Source: an uncultured Tenacibaculum sp. | GTDB taxonomy: Bacteria > Bacteroidota > Bacteroidia > Flavobacteriales > Flavobacteriaceae | Reading direction: 5' to 3' | Length of the DNA: 64,000 nt | NCBI GenBank assembly: GCA_947501615.1 | Contig: CANMWK010000004.1 | Coordinates: forward strand, 62,001 to 126,000 | Position numbers and translations under genes: made by a program | Notes under the pieces: model-generated | Told to the model about the DNA's origin: nothing | What the model saw: only the letters and a program-made list of their open reading frames with translations | The model's database searches: none | Part shown: positions 28,584 to 38,365 of the stretch, in pieces | Layout: the number at the start of each line of letters is the position of its first letter | How positions within the stretch are numbered: position 1 is the stretch's first letter

Positions 28584-29210
28584 CTAATTTAATTCAAACT
28601 TTATAGCCATTAAATGCTTTACGTTAACTTTTTCTCCATCTAATTCTCCTGGAGTAAATTTTGGTAATGCCTTTAATAATCTAGCAGCTTCATCTTCTAA
28701 TAATTTACCTCCAATTGGTCCTAAAGTTACTATGTTTTTCACTTCTCCTTTAGTGTCAATAACAAAGCTACTCCATACAATACCTTCAATATTTTTATCT
28801 CTTAAAGATTCTGGATATACTAAATTATCACTAACATAACGCGCTAGGCTTTCTTTTAAATTGCTTCTATTTTGGTTTGCTAGTAATAAAATTGGCTCTT
28901 GAGTTACTTCTCCTAGATATACTTCTTTAGCGATTACTTCTTTAACTGGCTCTTTTTTTTCCTTTTTTAAGTCATTAATATTCTTTCTTAGATTTGCGTA
29001 ATAATTCGTCTTTCTTATTCTAAGGTATCTATTCTTTTTTGGTGTTGTTATTTCTTTTTCTTCCTTTTCAATAACACATTTATCAATTGCATTTAGTTCT
29101 GAAAGAAGATCATCATCTTCAGATGGACTCATACAAGTATCATTTTGACTCATTAATACTATATTCGAAAAAACGATAAAACTTAAAATTAATGTTCTTT
29201 TTAAAATCAT
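28584..29210 (-). CDS. Secreted TonB C-terminal-domain protein (divergent member)
   Basis: 208 aa. The signal peptide (1-21, ending VLMSQ) looks cleavable rather than a TonB membrane anchor. Mature start DTCMSPSEDDDLLSELNAID with KC following is a degenerate form of the cysteine motif in the three relatives at 47828, 51605 and 57288. A basic Lys/Arg stretch follows, then the TonB-C domain (about 130-208: EGIVWSSFVIDTKGEVKNIV and LPKFTPGELDGEKV). It lacks the second Cys pair of the other members. A periplasmic partner of TonB-dependent receptors is a guess. Confidence 0.82.
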   Translation of the reverse strand: MILKRTLILSFIVFSNIVLMSQNDTCMSPSEDDDLLSELNAIDKCVIEKEEKEITTPKKNRYLRIRKTNYYANLRKNINDLKKEKKEPVKEVIAKEVYLGEVTQEPILLLANQNRSNLKESLARYVSDNLVYPESLRDKNIEGIVWSSFVIDTKGEVKNIVTLGPIGGKLLEDEAARLLKALPKFTPGELDGEKVNVKHLMAIKFELN

Positions 29211-29252
29211 AATAAAGGTGTTTAATAGTAGTTAAAAATTAAATATTGATAG

Positions 29253-29272
29253 GTGTTATTTGCTAATAACAC
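29253..29272. promoter_or_regulatory. Perfect inverted repeat in a divergent intergenic region
   Basis: GTGTTATT, TGCT, AATAACAC lies 43 nt upstream of the TonB-C gene start at 29210. It could be an operator or a leader hairpin; no regulator is nearby. Confidence 0.4.
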
Positions 29273-29502
29273 TACAAATAACCTTCAATAACTCTTCTTA
29301 TTAAAAAAAACATAGGTGAGAGGGAAAAATAGAGGTTAAAAGGGAATAAATTGAGTTGAAATTTTCACGCAACCCCTTATTTTTAAAGCATTACAGTTTT
29401 CTCTTTTTGTAATTACCGTTTGCATTTCTATTTTACCACTTATCATATTTCAAGCTTAAAAAGCGAAAAAGATCTTTAGTTTAGCTGAAAAATTTACTGA
29501 TT

Positions 29503-30612
29503 ATGATACGTTTACTTTTATTACTCTTTTTATTTCTTATTTCTAATTTATTTTCTGTTTTCGGACAATCAGAAAAAAGACCTCAAGATCCTGTTGCGCC
29601 ATTTTCTTATCAAGTAGAAAATGTAACATTTAAAAGTGGAAAAGCAGCTTTCAAATTAGCTGGCACGTTAACATTACCTAAAAACAAAAACAATCCACCA
29701 GTAGCTATTTTAATTTCTGGATCTGGACCACAAAACAGAAATAGCGAAATAAAACAATTTAATCATCGTCCTTTTTTAGTGTTATCTGATTACTTAACTA
29801 ACAACGGAATTGCTGTTTTACGCTTTGATGATCGTGGAGTTGCGGAATCTGAAGGTGAATTTAAAGGAGCAACGAGTCATGATTTTGCTGATGATGTTTT
29901 AGGTGCTATTGCGTTCTTAAAAACTAAAGGAAATGTTGTTGACACGAAGAAAATCGGATTGATTGGTCATAGTGAGGGTTCTTTAATAGCCGCAATTACA
30001 GCGTCACAAAGTAAAGATTTAGCTTTTGTTATTTCTCTTGCCGGCCCTGGAACAGATGGTGCAGAAATTCTATTAACACAATCTAGAAAAACTATGGAAC
30101 TTCGAAATGTACCTGCTGAATTTATCGATAAAAATGAAAAATTAGCTGCAAAGATGTACGAAATAGCACAAAACGCATCAGATTCTTCAGCTATTGCTAC
30201 AAAAATTCACTCGTTTTTAGCTGAACAAAAGAAAGCGGATCCTAATAGCCCATTACTTCTACAATTGACAACACCTGTAATAGACGGGCAAATTAAAATG
30301 ATTACTTCCAAATGGATGTTGAACTTTATTAAAACAGATCCTAAAGCGTATTTATCAAAAATTACTTGTCCTTTTTTAGCCTTAAATGGTTCCAAAGATG
30401 TACAAGTACTTTCTCAATTAAATTTAAACGGAATTAAAACTGCTCTTAAAGAAGCTAAAAATAAAGATGCTGAATTTGTAGAACTAGATGGATTTAATCA
30501 TTTATTTCAGAAAGCAGAAACGGGGAGTGTTCAAGAATACGCTACTATTGAAGAAACTTTCTCGGAAGATGCTTTGGTAGTGATTAAAAATTGGATTTTA
30601 AAACGTTTTTAA
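29503..30612 (+). CDS. Exported alpha/beta hydrolase
   Basis: 369 aa. Signal peptide 1-21 (LLFLFLISNLFSVFGQ) is followed by an esterase/lipase-like fold: AILISGSGPQNRNSEI (oxyanion region), LRFDDRGVAES, the nucleophile in LIGHSEGSLIAA, FLALNGSKDVQV with the acid and LDGFNHLFQKA with the catalytic histidine. It should act in the periplasm on an ester or acyl substrate that cannot be named. It is divergent from the TonB-C gene. Confidence 0.88.
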   Translation: MIRLLLLLFLFLISNLFSVFGQSEKRPQDPVAPFSYQVENVTFKSGKAAFKLAGTLTLPKNKNNPPVAILISGSGPQNRNSEIKQFNHRPFLVLSDYLTNNGIAVLRFDDRGVAESEGEFKGATSHDFADDVLGAIAFLKTKGNVVDTKKIGLIGHSEGSLIAAITASQSKDLAFVISLAGPGTDGAEILLTQSRKTMELRNVPAEFIDKNEKLAAKMYEIAQNASDSSAIATKIHSFLAEQKKADPNSPLLLQLTTPVIDGQIKMITSKWMLNFIKTDPKAYLSKITCPFLALNGSKDVQVLSQLNLNGIKTALKEAKNKDAEFVELDGFNHLFQKAETGSVQEYATIEETFSEDALVVIKNWILKRF

Positions 30613-30656
30613 TCGCAGAGCGATAGTCAAAGGTTCAATTCACATATACTTGCATC
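30611..30656. repeat. Interspersed repeat, short reversed copy C
   Basis: Read on the minus strand it ends GACTATCGCTCTGCGATTA, about 80% like the 3' half of copies A (21261) and B (44612). It starts within 2 nt of the hydrolase stop. Confidence 0.65.
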
Positions 30657-30709
30657 GAGTGAGGGCATTTCTACTAAGAATAGTATCTTTACTTTAAGCG
30701 CTACTATTT

Positions 30710-31762
30710 ATGCAAAAAAGATCACAACAATTACTCTTCTGGATTTTACAAATTGTAGGTTGGGGAATTCCATCACTACTAAATGGCTATGCTAAATATC
30801 TTACAAGTTCAGATAGATTAACAAAAAAGTATATTCTAACAGAAACATTACTATTCTTTTTCTTTGGAATCTTTTGGAGTACAATTTTTAGGAATTACAT
30901 TAAAAGTTTTTTAGAATCTTTAGATACACTTAAAAAAGAATCTATAAAAGTTATTATAGCTTACATTGCTAGCTCCACAGGTTATGCTTTGTCATTAATA
31001 GGTATATCGTATATCGCTTATAACTCGATTCACGAAAAGGTTCTGGATGCTGATAGACCTATTATGGTGGTTTCTACATTTTTGAATATTTTCTTATTCA
31101 TTCTTTTTTGGGCATTATTTTACATCAGTATTAAAACAATTATAAATTCAAAAAAGCGACGTATTGAATATTTACAGTTAGAAAGTTCTTTAAAAGATTC
31201 TCAGCTCAATACATTAAAAGGACAAATTAATCCTCATTTCATGTTTAATAGTTTGAATAATATTCGTGGACTGATGTTAGAAGATGTAGAAAAAGCCAGA
31301 GATATGATTACCCGTTTATCTGAATTACTCAGATATTCTCTTTCTAAAAGTAGTGATAGTACTATTAAAGTTAAAGACGAATTAGAAATGGTGAATAATT
31401 TTATAGCACTTTCTTATATTCAGTTTGAAGATCGATTAACGTATGTAGAACATGTAGATCAAAATCTGTTAGCGCAAGAAATTCCTCCGATGATTATTCA
31501 AATGTTGATTGAAAATGCAATTAAACACGGAATTTCTCAGCAAAAGAAAGGTGGCGTAGTAACACTTACTATTTTCGAAGAAAACAAAAACCTATGCATA
31601 AAAGTAGGTAATACAGGTAAAATTGAAAAAGGAAAGTCATCCACTAAAATTGGATTGAAAAACATTAGTGATCGCCTTCAAATATTATACGGAAATAATG
31701 CTAGTTTTGATTTACATGAAACTGAAGACGAAGTAATTGCGCTTATAAAACTTCCGTTATGA
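30710..31762 (+). CDS. LytS/YehU-type sensor histidine kinase
   Basis: 350 aa. Four hydrophobic segments in about residues 10-145 are followed by a His_kinase domain with INPHFMFNSLNNIRGLM (the phospho-acceptor histidine in NPHF) and an ATP-binding domain with QMLIENAIKHGI and KIGLKNISDRLQILYG. It should autophosphorylate and pass the phosphate to the LytTR regulator whose ATG overlaps its stop by 4 nt (ATGA). The signal is unknown; no extracellular sensor domain is present. Confidence 0.93.
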   Translation: MQKRSQQLLFWILQIVGWGIPSLLNGYAKYLTSSDRLTKKYILTETLLFFFFGIFWSTIFRNYIKSFLESLDTLKKESIKVIIAYIASSTGYALSLIGISYIAYNSIHEKVLDADRPIMVVSTFLNIFLFILFWALFYISIKTIINSKKRRIEYLQLESSLKDSQLNTLKGQINPHFMFNSLNNIRGLMLEDVEKARDMITRLSELLRYSLSKSSDSTIKVKDELEMVNNFIALSYIQFEDRLTYVEHVDQNLLAQEIPPMIIQMLIENAIKHGISQQKKGGVVTLTIFEENKNLCIKVGNTGKIEKGKSSTKIGLKNISDRLQILYGNNASFDLHETEDEVIALIKLPL

Positions 31763-32481
31763 AAACTACTTTAAAAGCTATTATTGTTGAAGATTCTCGA
31801 TTGGCAAGAAAAGAGTTACAACTTTTATTGAAAGAACATCAACATATTAAGGTAATTGGTGAAGCCGAAAATGTAGATGATGCTTTTGAGATGATCAACA
31901 CTTCTTTTCCTGATCTATTATTTCTAGATATTAATATGCCAGAAAAAGACGGATTTGAATTATTGGAAATGTTAGATGAAATTCCGAGAGTAATTTTCAC
32001 CACTGCTTATGATGAATACGCTATAAAATCTTTTGAATACAATGCATTCGATTATTTATTAAAACCTATTAATAAAGATCGATTGCAAAAAACAATAGAC
32101 CGAATTGAAATAGAAGAAAACATAGAAAAAAGTCCTCAAAAACAATTCACACCAACCAGTCAGGTTTTTTTAAAAGACGGTGAAGATTGTTGGATGGTTG
32201 CCATACAAGATATTACACTATTCGAAATTGTTGGTAATTATACACGAGTATATTTTAAAGACAAAAAACCTTTGATTTATAAGTCTTTAAATAAAATTGA
32301 AAACCGTTTACCTGCAAACTCTTTTTTTAGAGTAAACAGACAACAAATTGTTAATCTAAATCATATCACAAATGTTACTCCTTGGTTTAATGGAAAACTA
32401 AAGTTTACCATGAAAAACAATACCGAAGTAGAAGTTTCTAGACGACAATCCGTAAAATTTAAGCAAGATTTGGAGCTGTAA
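31759..32481 (+). CDS. LytTR-family response regulator
   Basis: 240 aa. The receiver domain (1-120) has EDSRLARKEL, the phospho-acceptor D57 in LLFLDINMPEKDGFELLEML, TAYDEYAIKSFE and the lysine in YLLKPIN. The LytTR DNA-binding domain (about 140-240) has DITLFEIVGNYTRVYF, FFRVNRQQIVNLNHI and VEVSRRQSVKFKQDL. Translation is coupled to the kinase gene through ATGA. Its targets may include nearby genes, but no repeated operator was found. Confidence 0.94.
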   Translation: MKTTLKAIIVEDSRLARKELQLLLKEHQHIKVIGEAENVDDAFEMINTSFPDLLFLDINMPEKDGFELLEMLDEIPRVIFTTAYDEYAIKSFEYNAFDYLLKPINKDRLQKTIDRIEIEENIEKSPQKQFTPTSQVFLKDGEDCWMVAIQDITLFEIVGNYTRVYFKDKKPLIYKSLNKIENRLPANSFFRVNRQQIVNLNHITNVTPWFNGKLKFTMKNNTEVEVSRRQSVKFKQDLEL

Positions 32482-32502
32482 ATAGCTACAACTAAACTTG
32501 TT

Positions 32503-33996
32503 TCACCAATCCGTTAAAGACGAATAACTTAAATGATATTTTTCAACAAAAACAGCAGGATAATTTTCGTTATATTTTTTAGTCCATTCAGGATAATAAT
32601 ACCTAGCTTCTAAAGTATCTCCTTTCCATATAAATTTAGCAAAAGGCTTTCCTTTTTCTGGAACATTTTGTAATCCAAAATCATCTCCAAGACCACTTTT
32701 AAATTTACAATCCATGTCTTGAGACCATATCAACTCTACCTCAGTATCTGAAATAATTTTTACTGGATATGTATAATGACATTGTCCATGTAAGCGCAAT
32801 ACAATTCCTTTTTTAGAAATACCCATGAGATACCAATCACTAAACATAGAATAATAATCAGAATTGATTAAAAATCCACTAAATACATATCCTAACCTTT
32901 TTGTATTTGTTTCTTTATCTGTGAATTCTGTTTGATACCAATGACCTTCAATAGTATAATCTTCATCATCGTCTTTATATCTCATTTTATTATCCGTTTT
33001 GTAGTGAATAATAATTTCACTACCGTAATCAAATTTCCCTATTACATTGCCATAAGAAGCCGGTTGATCTCGAATAAGTAAACCATTTTCAGCAAAAACC
33101 CTGTAAGTATTACTTGGAGTAATCTTGGGTTTATATACGTATTTTTCTCCATTCCAAACCAGAACCTCATCACAGTCAATTACCAAATCATTAACTCCAT
33201 TCGTTTTAGAGGCTAAAACACCAACTCTTTTAGCACTTCTTTTCGGGATTTGTATTCTTTGAGGGTTATCCCTGTACAAACGCATATCAAAATCATCAAA
33301 TCCTTTGGTAATTTTATTATAGGTTAAAATTAATTTATCGCCATAACCATCATTATCAAAATCAAAGTCAATGTATTTTCTTGACTCAACTATTGATGAA
33401 TCATCGATAAGTTCTTGACAGCTGACCTCTTTGATTGCTTCTCTTTTACTCACTTGATCTACAGAAATTCTTTTCAATTGATATCTATCAAGTATGAAAG
33501 TTTCCTCTTTATCATCACAAGAAAGTTGTTCTGTATTACTATAAAAACTAGTTGCATGCGTTTCGATAGTAAAATGAAGTTTTCCTTTCTTCATTTCCAT
33601 TGCTATTCCATTCCATGCTTTTCCTACTTCTTCTGTTCTTCGAAATTTTTCCCCATCATAGGTTATTATAAAATAAGAACTTCCTTCATGACTTACATAG
33701 CTAGCTGCACTCTGATGACAACCTTTTCTATTCTCTAACAAAATATCTAAAGCTCCATCGTTATTAAAATCATCTTGTAACTGAATATATAAAAACAAAT
33801 GTTCGTCGTAATCGACAACTACATGCTCTTTTCCATCAACTGTAGCAATTAATTGCTTACTGCAATAATTTTCAAACTCTTTTAATTGATAAGAAATAGT
33901 AACGTTTTTCTGTGTTAAAGCCTCTTCCTTATTCATTTTACAAGACATGAACATCAGAATAAAAACAAAAACAATAGTATATTTTAAAAAATCCAT
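32503..33996 (-). CDS. Large lipoprotein with SH3-like segment, unknown function
   Basis: About 497 aa from ATG at 33996 (MDFLKYTIVFVFILMF), preferred over 34011 because it gives a clean signal with lipobox FMSC. The first half contains FG-GAP-like calcium-type loops (DDFNNDGALDIL, FDFDNDGYGDKLILT). The middle has an SH3b-like segment (YRVFAENGLLIRDQPASYGN, then VIGKFDYGSEI). The C-terminal part is beta-rich without a recognised domain. Possibly a cell-surface or periplasmic sensor or binding protein; no enzyme motif is visible. Confidence 0.7.
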   Translation of the reverse strand: MDFLKYTIVFVFILMFMSCKMNKEEALTQKNVTISYQLKEFENYCSKQLIATVDGKEHVVVDYDEHLFLYIQLQDDFNNDGALDILLENRKGCHQSAASYVSHEGSSYFIITYDGEKFRRTEEVGKAWNGIAMEMKKGKLHFTIETHATSFYSNTEQLSCDDKEETFILDRYQLKRISVDQVSKREAIKEVSCQELIDDSSIVESRKYIDFDFDNDGYGDKLILTYNKITKGFDDFDMRLYRDNPQRIQIPKRSAKRVGVLASKTNGVNDLVIDCDEVLVWNGEKYVYKPKITPSNTYRVFAENGLLIRDQPASYGNVIGKFDYGSEIIIHYKTDNKMRYKDDDEDYTIEGHWYQTEFTDKETNTKRLGYVFSGFLINSDYYSMFSDWYLMGISKKGIVLRLHGQCHYTYPVKIISDTEVELIWSQDMDCKFKSGLGDDFGLQNVPEKGKPFAKFIWKGDTLEARYYYPEWTKKYNENYPAVFVEKYHLSYSSLTDW

Positions 33997-34156
33997 AGGG
34001 TAATAATACACAAAATAACCTCTAATTTATGTAGTGATTTTAGTATCGCTTGAATTGAATTAATATTCGCAATTAAAAATTTGTGACTTTTTTATTTTTT
34101 TGTTGTCTAACATATAAAATCATAGTTGTTCGGGGGGACACACTATTGATAAAAAA

Positions 34157-34185
34157 AATAGTCTTGACTTTACGTTGAGACTATT
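34157..34185. terminator. Bidirectional terminator
   Basis: A 12-bp stem AATAGTCTTGAC with two G-T pairs and a TTTAC loop, flanked by A8 and T8. It fits the end of the glpQ-like transcript (minus). The whole gap of about 299 nt between the two lipoprotein genes holds nothing else recognisable, except a GGGGGG run at 34133-34138. Confidence 0.75.
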
Positions 34186-34295
34186 TTTTTTACAAACTCT
34201 TGCTTTAATTACCCGAAAAAAATTTAAAGTAATCCACCTGAGTTACGTAAAAAAGTATCAAACATGAACAAGTTCTTATATCAAAACTCTTCTTT

Positions 34296-35276
34296 TTATT
34301 GTAATACTTTAAGAACTTTATCAGGAAAATCGGTAAAACAACCATCAACTTTAGCATCTTTTAATACTGTGTTTATATGTTCTTCAAAAGAACCAAAATC
34401 ACCTAATTGATCTGCTCTTAATGTATAGGTATGCACTTTTAAACCCAGTTCATGAGCATCGTCTACTAAAGATGTAAATTGCCATTGCCCATCAATTTTT
34501 TTATCCACAATTTGCTTATACCAAGGGCCAATTCCATCTGCATAGGTTGCAAAATGTTGTAATTGTTTTGTTTCCTCAGGAAATTCTATCAGTTGCACTA
34601 AGAATAAATTGGAGTTTAACTCTTTACGAACACGCTCTAACTCTTTAGCATCAAAACATTGAAAAACACATTTGTCTTCTTTAGTTGTATAACCATATGC
34701 TGAAAGAATTTCTAATGTGATTTTTGCTATATCTTTTCCTTCTTTGTGATGAAACTCTGGATCTTTAATTTCTGGATAAATCCCAATGGTACTACCTGTA
34801 GTGTGATTTAAACCTTGAATTAATTCTATTTCTTGTTGCAATGAATGTAATCTAAAATTTCCTTTTCCCTTAGGAAAACGCTTCGGATAAAATTGTGTTC
34901 CTGTTTTAGGATCGAACCGCTCATACACTTTTAATTGCTGAATTTCTTCAAAAGTAAAATCAATGACATAGTAACGACCATCTTTTCTTTTTCTATCAGG
35001 AAAAAGTTTTGCAACGTTGGTAACATCATCTAAATGAATATCATGAATTACCACTGGAACATTGTCTTTACTTAGTACCAAATCTTGTTCAATATAATCA
35101 GGTTGCATAGCATAAGCCATAGCCTTGGCTTCCATAGTATGTTCAGGCAAATATCCTGATGCTCCTCGGTGTGCGACTACTATTTTAGAGTTCATAATTG
35201 AGTTTGATAATTGTTGTTCATTGTTTTTACATGAAAATAACGATATACATAGTATCACTACATGAAAATATTTCAT
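34296..35276 (-). CDS. glpQ: Glycerophosphodiester phosphodiesterase lipoprotein
   Basis: About 326 aa from ATG at 35276, which starts the signal peptide MKYFHVVILCISLFSC with a lipobox cysteine; the longer frame to 35309 only adds a basic leader. The GDPD barrel has VAHRGASGYLPEHT (HRG with the acid), DYIEQDLVLSKDNVPVVIHD (metal-binding E and D, catalytic H), and a late DGCFTDFPDKV. It hydrolyses glycerophosphodiesters to glycerol-3-phosphate and an alcohol on the periplasmic side. Length and motifs match the GlpQ type more than UgpQ. Confidence 0.93.
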   Translation of the reverse strand: MKYFHVVILCISLFSCKNNEQQLSNSIMNSKIVVAHRGASGYLPEHTMEAKAMAYAMQPDYIEQDLVLSKDNVPVVIHDIHLDDVTNVAKLFPDRKRKDGRYYVIDFTFEEIQQLKVYERFDPKTGTQFYPKRFPKGKGNFRLHSLQQEIELIQGLNHTTGSTIGIYPEIKDPEFHHKEGKDIAKITLEILSAYGYTTKEDKCVFQCFDAKELERVRKELNSNLFLVQLIEFPEETKQLQHFATYADGIGPWYKQIVDKKIDGQWQFTSLVDDAHELGLKVHTYTLRADQLGDFGSFEEHINTVLKDAKVDGCFTDFPDKVLKVLQ

Positions 35277-35361
35277 AATTTTAATATATTCTTTTATGTA
35301 TGTTTTCAAAAATATGTTGGTGTTTTAATACCAAAATAGTTGTTCTATCGAACAATAGTTC

Positions 35362-36297
35362 TTAAAATATAGATTGTTCTGTTGCTGTTGTAAAAGCTTC
35401 TAAGAATTTCATTCCCCGATATGAATTTCCTTTTTCATTCAATTTCGGACTCCAAACTGTAATACAATATTTACCTGGATAAATCGCTACAATTCCTCCT
35501 CCTACACCACTTTTTCCAGGCAAACCAACTCGAAAAGAGAACTCACCAGACTCATCGTAAAATCCGCAAGTTTGCATAATTGCATTTACTCTTTTGGTTT
35601 TACCTAAACTTAAGACTTTAGTTCCTTTTGATGTTGTAAAATTAGGATTTGCTAAAAACATAAATACTTTTGATAATTCCTGACAACTCATCTCTATAGC
35701 GCAGATATGAAAGTAAAAATCTAACACTTCTTCAGGTTCATTTTCAATATTTCCAAAAGATTTAATAAAGTTACATAAGGCTTTATTTCTATATCCTACG
35801 GAAGCCTCTGATTTTGCCACAGTTTCTGAATACTGAATATCACTAGATTCACAGATTTCTCTTACTGCTACTAAAAAATCTTCTTTTGGATTTTCATAAT
35901 GACTCACTAGCATATCACAAATCACCATAGCACCACTATTCATAAATGGATTTCTAGGAATTCCAGCATCAGATTCTAACTGTACTAAAGAATTAAAAGG
36001 CGTTCCTGAGGGCTCTACATCAACACGTTCCCAAATTTTATCTCCAAAGATTTGATAAGCGATACTTAACGATAATACTTTAGAAATACTTTGAATGGAG
36101 AATTTTGTTTGCCAATTTCCAACACCATATTCTTTATTTTCTGTAGATAAAAAACAAACACCAAAGTTATTTGCATCAACTTTAGCCAATTCTGGTATAT
36201 ATGTAGCTATTGCGCCTTTATTTTCTTCTAATGACAATGTTTTATATAAACTTTCTAAAACTTCTTTATAATCGATTATTTTATCTTCTAGATTCAT
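35362..36297 (-). CDS. glsA: Glutaminase
   Basis: 311 aa of the serine-dependent (beta-lactamase-like) glutaminase family. The SxxK catalytic pair is S70-K73 in FSIQSISKVLSLSIAYQ; other signatures are NPFMNSGAMVICDML and LPGKSGVGGGIVAIYPGKYC. It converts glutamine to glutamate plus ammonia in the cytoplasm. It lies between glpQ and the purF-like gene, separated from the latter by a terminator, so it probably has its own promoter. Confidence 0.95.
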   Translation of the reverse strand: MNLEDKIIDYKEVLESLYKTLSLEENKGAIATYIPELAKVDANNFGVCFLSTENKEYGVGNWQTKFSIQSISKVLSLSIAYQIFGDKIWERVDVEPSGTPFNSLVQLESDAGIPRNPFMNSGAMVICDMLVSHYENPKEDFLVAVREICESSDIQYSETVAKSEASVGYRNKALCNFIKSFGNIENEPEEVLDFYFHICAIEMSCQELSKVFMFLANPNFTTSKGTKVLSLGKTKRVNAIMQTCGFYDESGEFSFRVGLPGKSGVGGGIVAIYPGKYCITVWSPKLNEKGNSYRGMKFLEAFTTATEQSIF

Positions 36298-36355
36298 TGC
36301 AAAATTGGTTTATAATATATTTCCAAAGTACTGATTATTTAGTTTCAAAAAAAAA

Positions 36356-36376
36356 GACCACTAACGGGTAGTGATC
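36356..36376 (-). terminator. Terminator of the purF-like gene
   Basis: GATCACTA and TAGTGGTC with a CCCGT loop and nine T residues on the minus strand, 25 nt after the purF-like stop. Confidence 0.8.
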
Positions 36377-36400
36377 CTTCTTAAAACAATACTGTTTTGC

Positions 36401-38302
36401 TTAATACGCTCTCTTATTATTTCCTTCGTAAAAATTAATAAACGCTTGGTTTACTACTCGGTGACCTCCATTTGTAGGATAATCTCCTGTAAAATACCAA
36501 TCTCCTGTATGTTTCGGACATGAATTGTGTAAACCTTCTACCGTTTGATAAATAATTTCTACCTCGGCATTTACTTCTTCCGTTTTTAACATTTCTCCAA
36601 TTTTATTAGAAATTTGTTCGTTGGTAAACGGTGCGTAAATCTCTTTTACAAAATTGATAATGTTGTCATTATTTTCAATCAACTGCTGATCCTTACATTT
36701 TTTATATACTTCATCAACAATATGATATTGATTTGTCTCTTTTAACAACTCTAAAGCAGCTTTAAACGCAATAAAGTCACCAATTCTAGCCATATCTATA
36801 CCATAACAATCAGGATAACGAATTTGTGGAGCCGAAGATACAACTACGATTTTCTTAGGCGATAATCGATCTAAAATCTTAATAATACTCTTCTTTAATG
36901 TAGTACCACGTACAATACTATCATCAATAATTACCAAATTATCCGTTGGCTTTACCACACCGTAGGTAACGTCATATACATGCGCTACTAAATCATCTCG
37001 ACTACTATCATCCGTAATAAATGTTCTTAATTTAGCATCTTTAATGGCTATTTTTTCAAAACGCGGTCTTTCAGATAAAATTTCAGTAACTCTTTGGGCA
37101 GATAACTTTCCCCCTCCAGCTAAAATTTCTGCTGTTTTTTGTTGGTTCAAAACGTCTTCAGCAGCTTCCATCATTCCATAATATGATGTTTCAGCAGTAT
37201 TTGGAATGTAGGTAAAAACAGTATTTGAAATATCATTATCAATCGATTTTAAAATCTCTGGGAACACATATTTACCTAAATTTTTTCGTTCTTGATAAAT
37301 ATCAGCATCACTTCCTCTAGAGAAATAAATGCGTTCAAAAGAGCACGATGATTTTTCTCTTTTTTTAAGTACACGTTCTAAAGAAGTTTTTCCATTCTTT
37401 TTAATAATTAATGCTTTTCCTCGTGGTACTTCCTTAACCTCATTTATAGGAATATTAAACGTAGTTTGAATTACTGGTCGTTCAGAAGCAACGACAACTA
37501 CCTCATCATCTTGATACCAAAAAGCAGGACGAATTCCTGAAGGATCTCGTAATACAAAAGCATCTCCATGACCTAACAAGCCTGCCATAGCATAACCACC
37601 ATCCCAATTTCTAGAAGAACGTTTTAAAATGCGTTGAATATCTAAATGTTCTTCAATAAAAGGTGATGCTTCTCTTTTATTAAATCCTGCTGCTTTTGCT
37701 TTTTTATAGGTATCGGCTACTTCATCCTCTAAGAAATGACCGATTTTTTCCATTACAGTCACTGTATCCGCTGCTTCCTTTGGATGTTGTCCTAAACTGA
37801 TCAATTCTTTCATCAATTCACCAGAGTTGGTCATATTAAAGTTACCCGCAACAATTAAGTTCTTATGCTTCCAATTGCTCTGACGCAAAAACGGATGTAC
37901 ATTTTCAATACTATTACCTCCAAAAGTACCGTAACGTACATGACCCAAATAAAGATTTCCAATGTATGGCATGTTTTCCTCTTGCCAAGCAACATCGTCT
38001 AGCTTATCTTCATTTTTTTCAAAAATAGTATTAATTCTTCCGTTAATTTGACCAAAAATATCCTGAATAGGTTGTGTTTTATTCGATCGAATTCTACTAA
38101 TGTATCGTGTACCAGGCGCAACATTATATTTTATACTTGCTAAACCCGCACCGTCTTGCCCACGGTTATGCTGTTTTTCCATTAACAAGTATAACTTGTT
38201 TAATCCGTAAAAAGCAGTGCCGTATTTTTCTTTATAATACTGAAGTGGTTTCTTTAACCTAACTAAAGCAATACCACATTCGTGCTTTAAAAAATCACTC
38301 AT
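36401..38302 (-). CDS. purF: Amidophosphoribosyltransferase-like protein (long form)
   Basis: 633 aa, longer than classical PurF (~470-505). The class II glutamine amidotransferase domain has the nucleophile C9 after an eight-residue leader (HECGIALVRL), QHNRGQDGAG and the GNLYLGHVRYGTFGGNS segment. The PRPP-binding loop VIIDDSIVRGTTLKKSI is near residue 460. The extra length is a C-terminal extension with KHTGDWYFTGDYPTNGGHRV. It would make phosphoribosylamine in the first step of purine synthesis. Bacteroidota often carry both a standard PurF and this longer relative, so its exact role is less certain. Confidence 0.85.
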   Translation of the reverse strand: MSDFLKHECGIALVRLKKPLQYYKEKYGTAFYGLNKLYLLMEKQHNRGQDGAGLASIKYNVAPGTRYISRIRSNKTQPIQDIFGQINGRINTIFEKNEDKLDDVAWQEENMPYIGNLYLGHVRYGTFGGNSIENVHPFLRQSNWKHKNLIVAGNFNMTNSGELMKELISLGQHPKEAADTVTVMEKIGHFLEDEVADTYKKAKAAGFNKREASPFIEEHLDIQRILKRSSRNWDGGYAMAGLLGHGDAFVLRDPSGIRPAFWYQDDEVVVVASERPVIQTTFNIPINEVKEVPRGKALIIKKNGKTSLERVLKKREKSSCSFERIYFSRGSDADIYQERKNLGKYVFPEILKSIDNDISNTVFTYIPNTAETSYYGMMEAAEDVLNQQKTAEILAGGGKLSAQRVTEILSERPRFEKIAIKDAKLRTFITDDSSRDDLVAHVYDVTYGVVKPTDNLVIIDDSIVRGTTLKKSIIKILDRLSPKKIVVVSSAPQIRYPDCYGIDMARIGDFIAFKAALELLKETNQYHIVDEVYKKCKDQQLIENNDNIINFVKEIYAPFTNEQISNKIGEMLKTEEVNAEVEIIYQTVEGLHNSCPKHTGDWYFTGDYPTNGGHRVVNQAFINFYEGNNKRAY

Positions 38303-38337
38303 TATTCTTCTTTAAGTTGTGTTGTGTGTTTGAAACA

Positions 38338-38365
38338 AAAATCCGCGCAAAAAAGCGCGGATTTT
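38338..38365 (-). terminator. Terminator between pfkB-like and purF-like genes
   Basis: AAAATCCGCGC pairs with GCGCGGATTTT across AAAAAA, T-rich on both sides. It directly follows the kinase stop at 38366, so the two genes are not one simple operon. Confidence 0.85.
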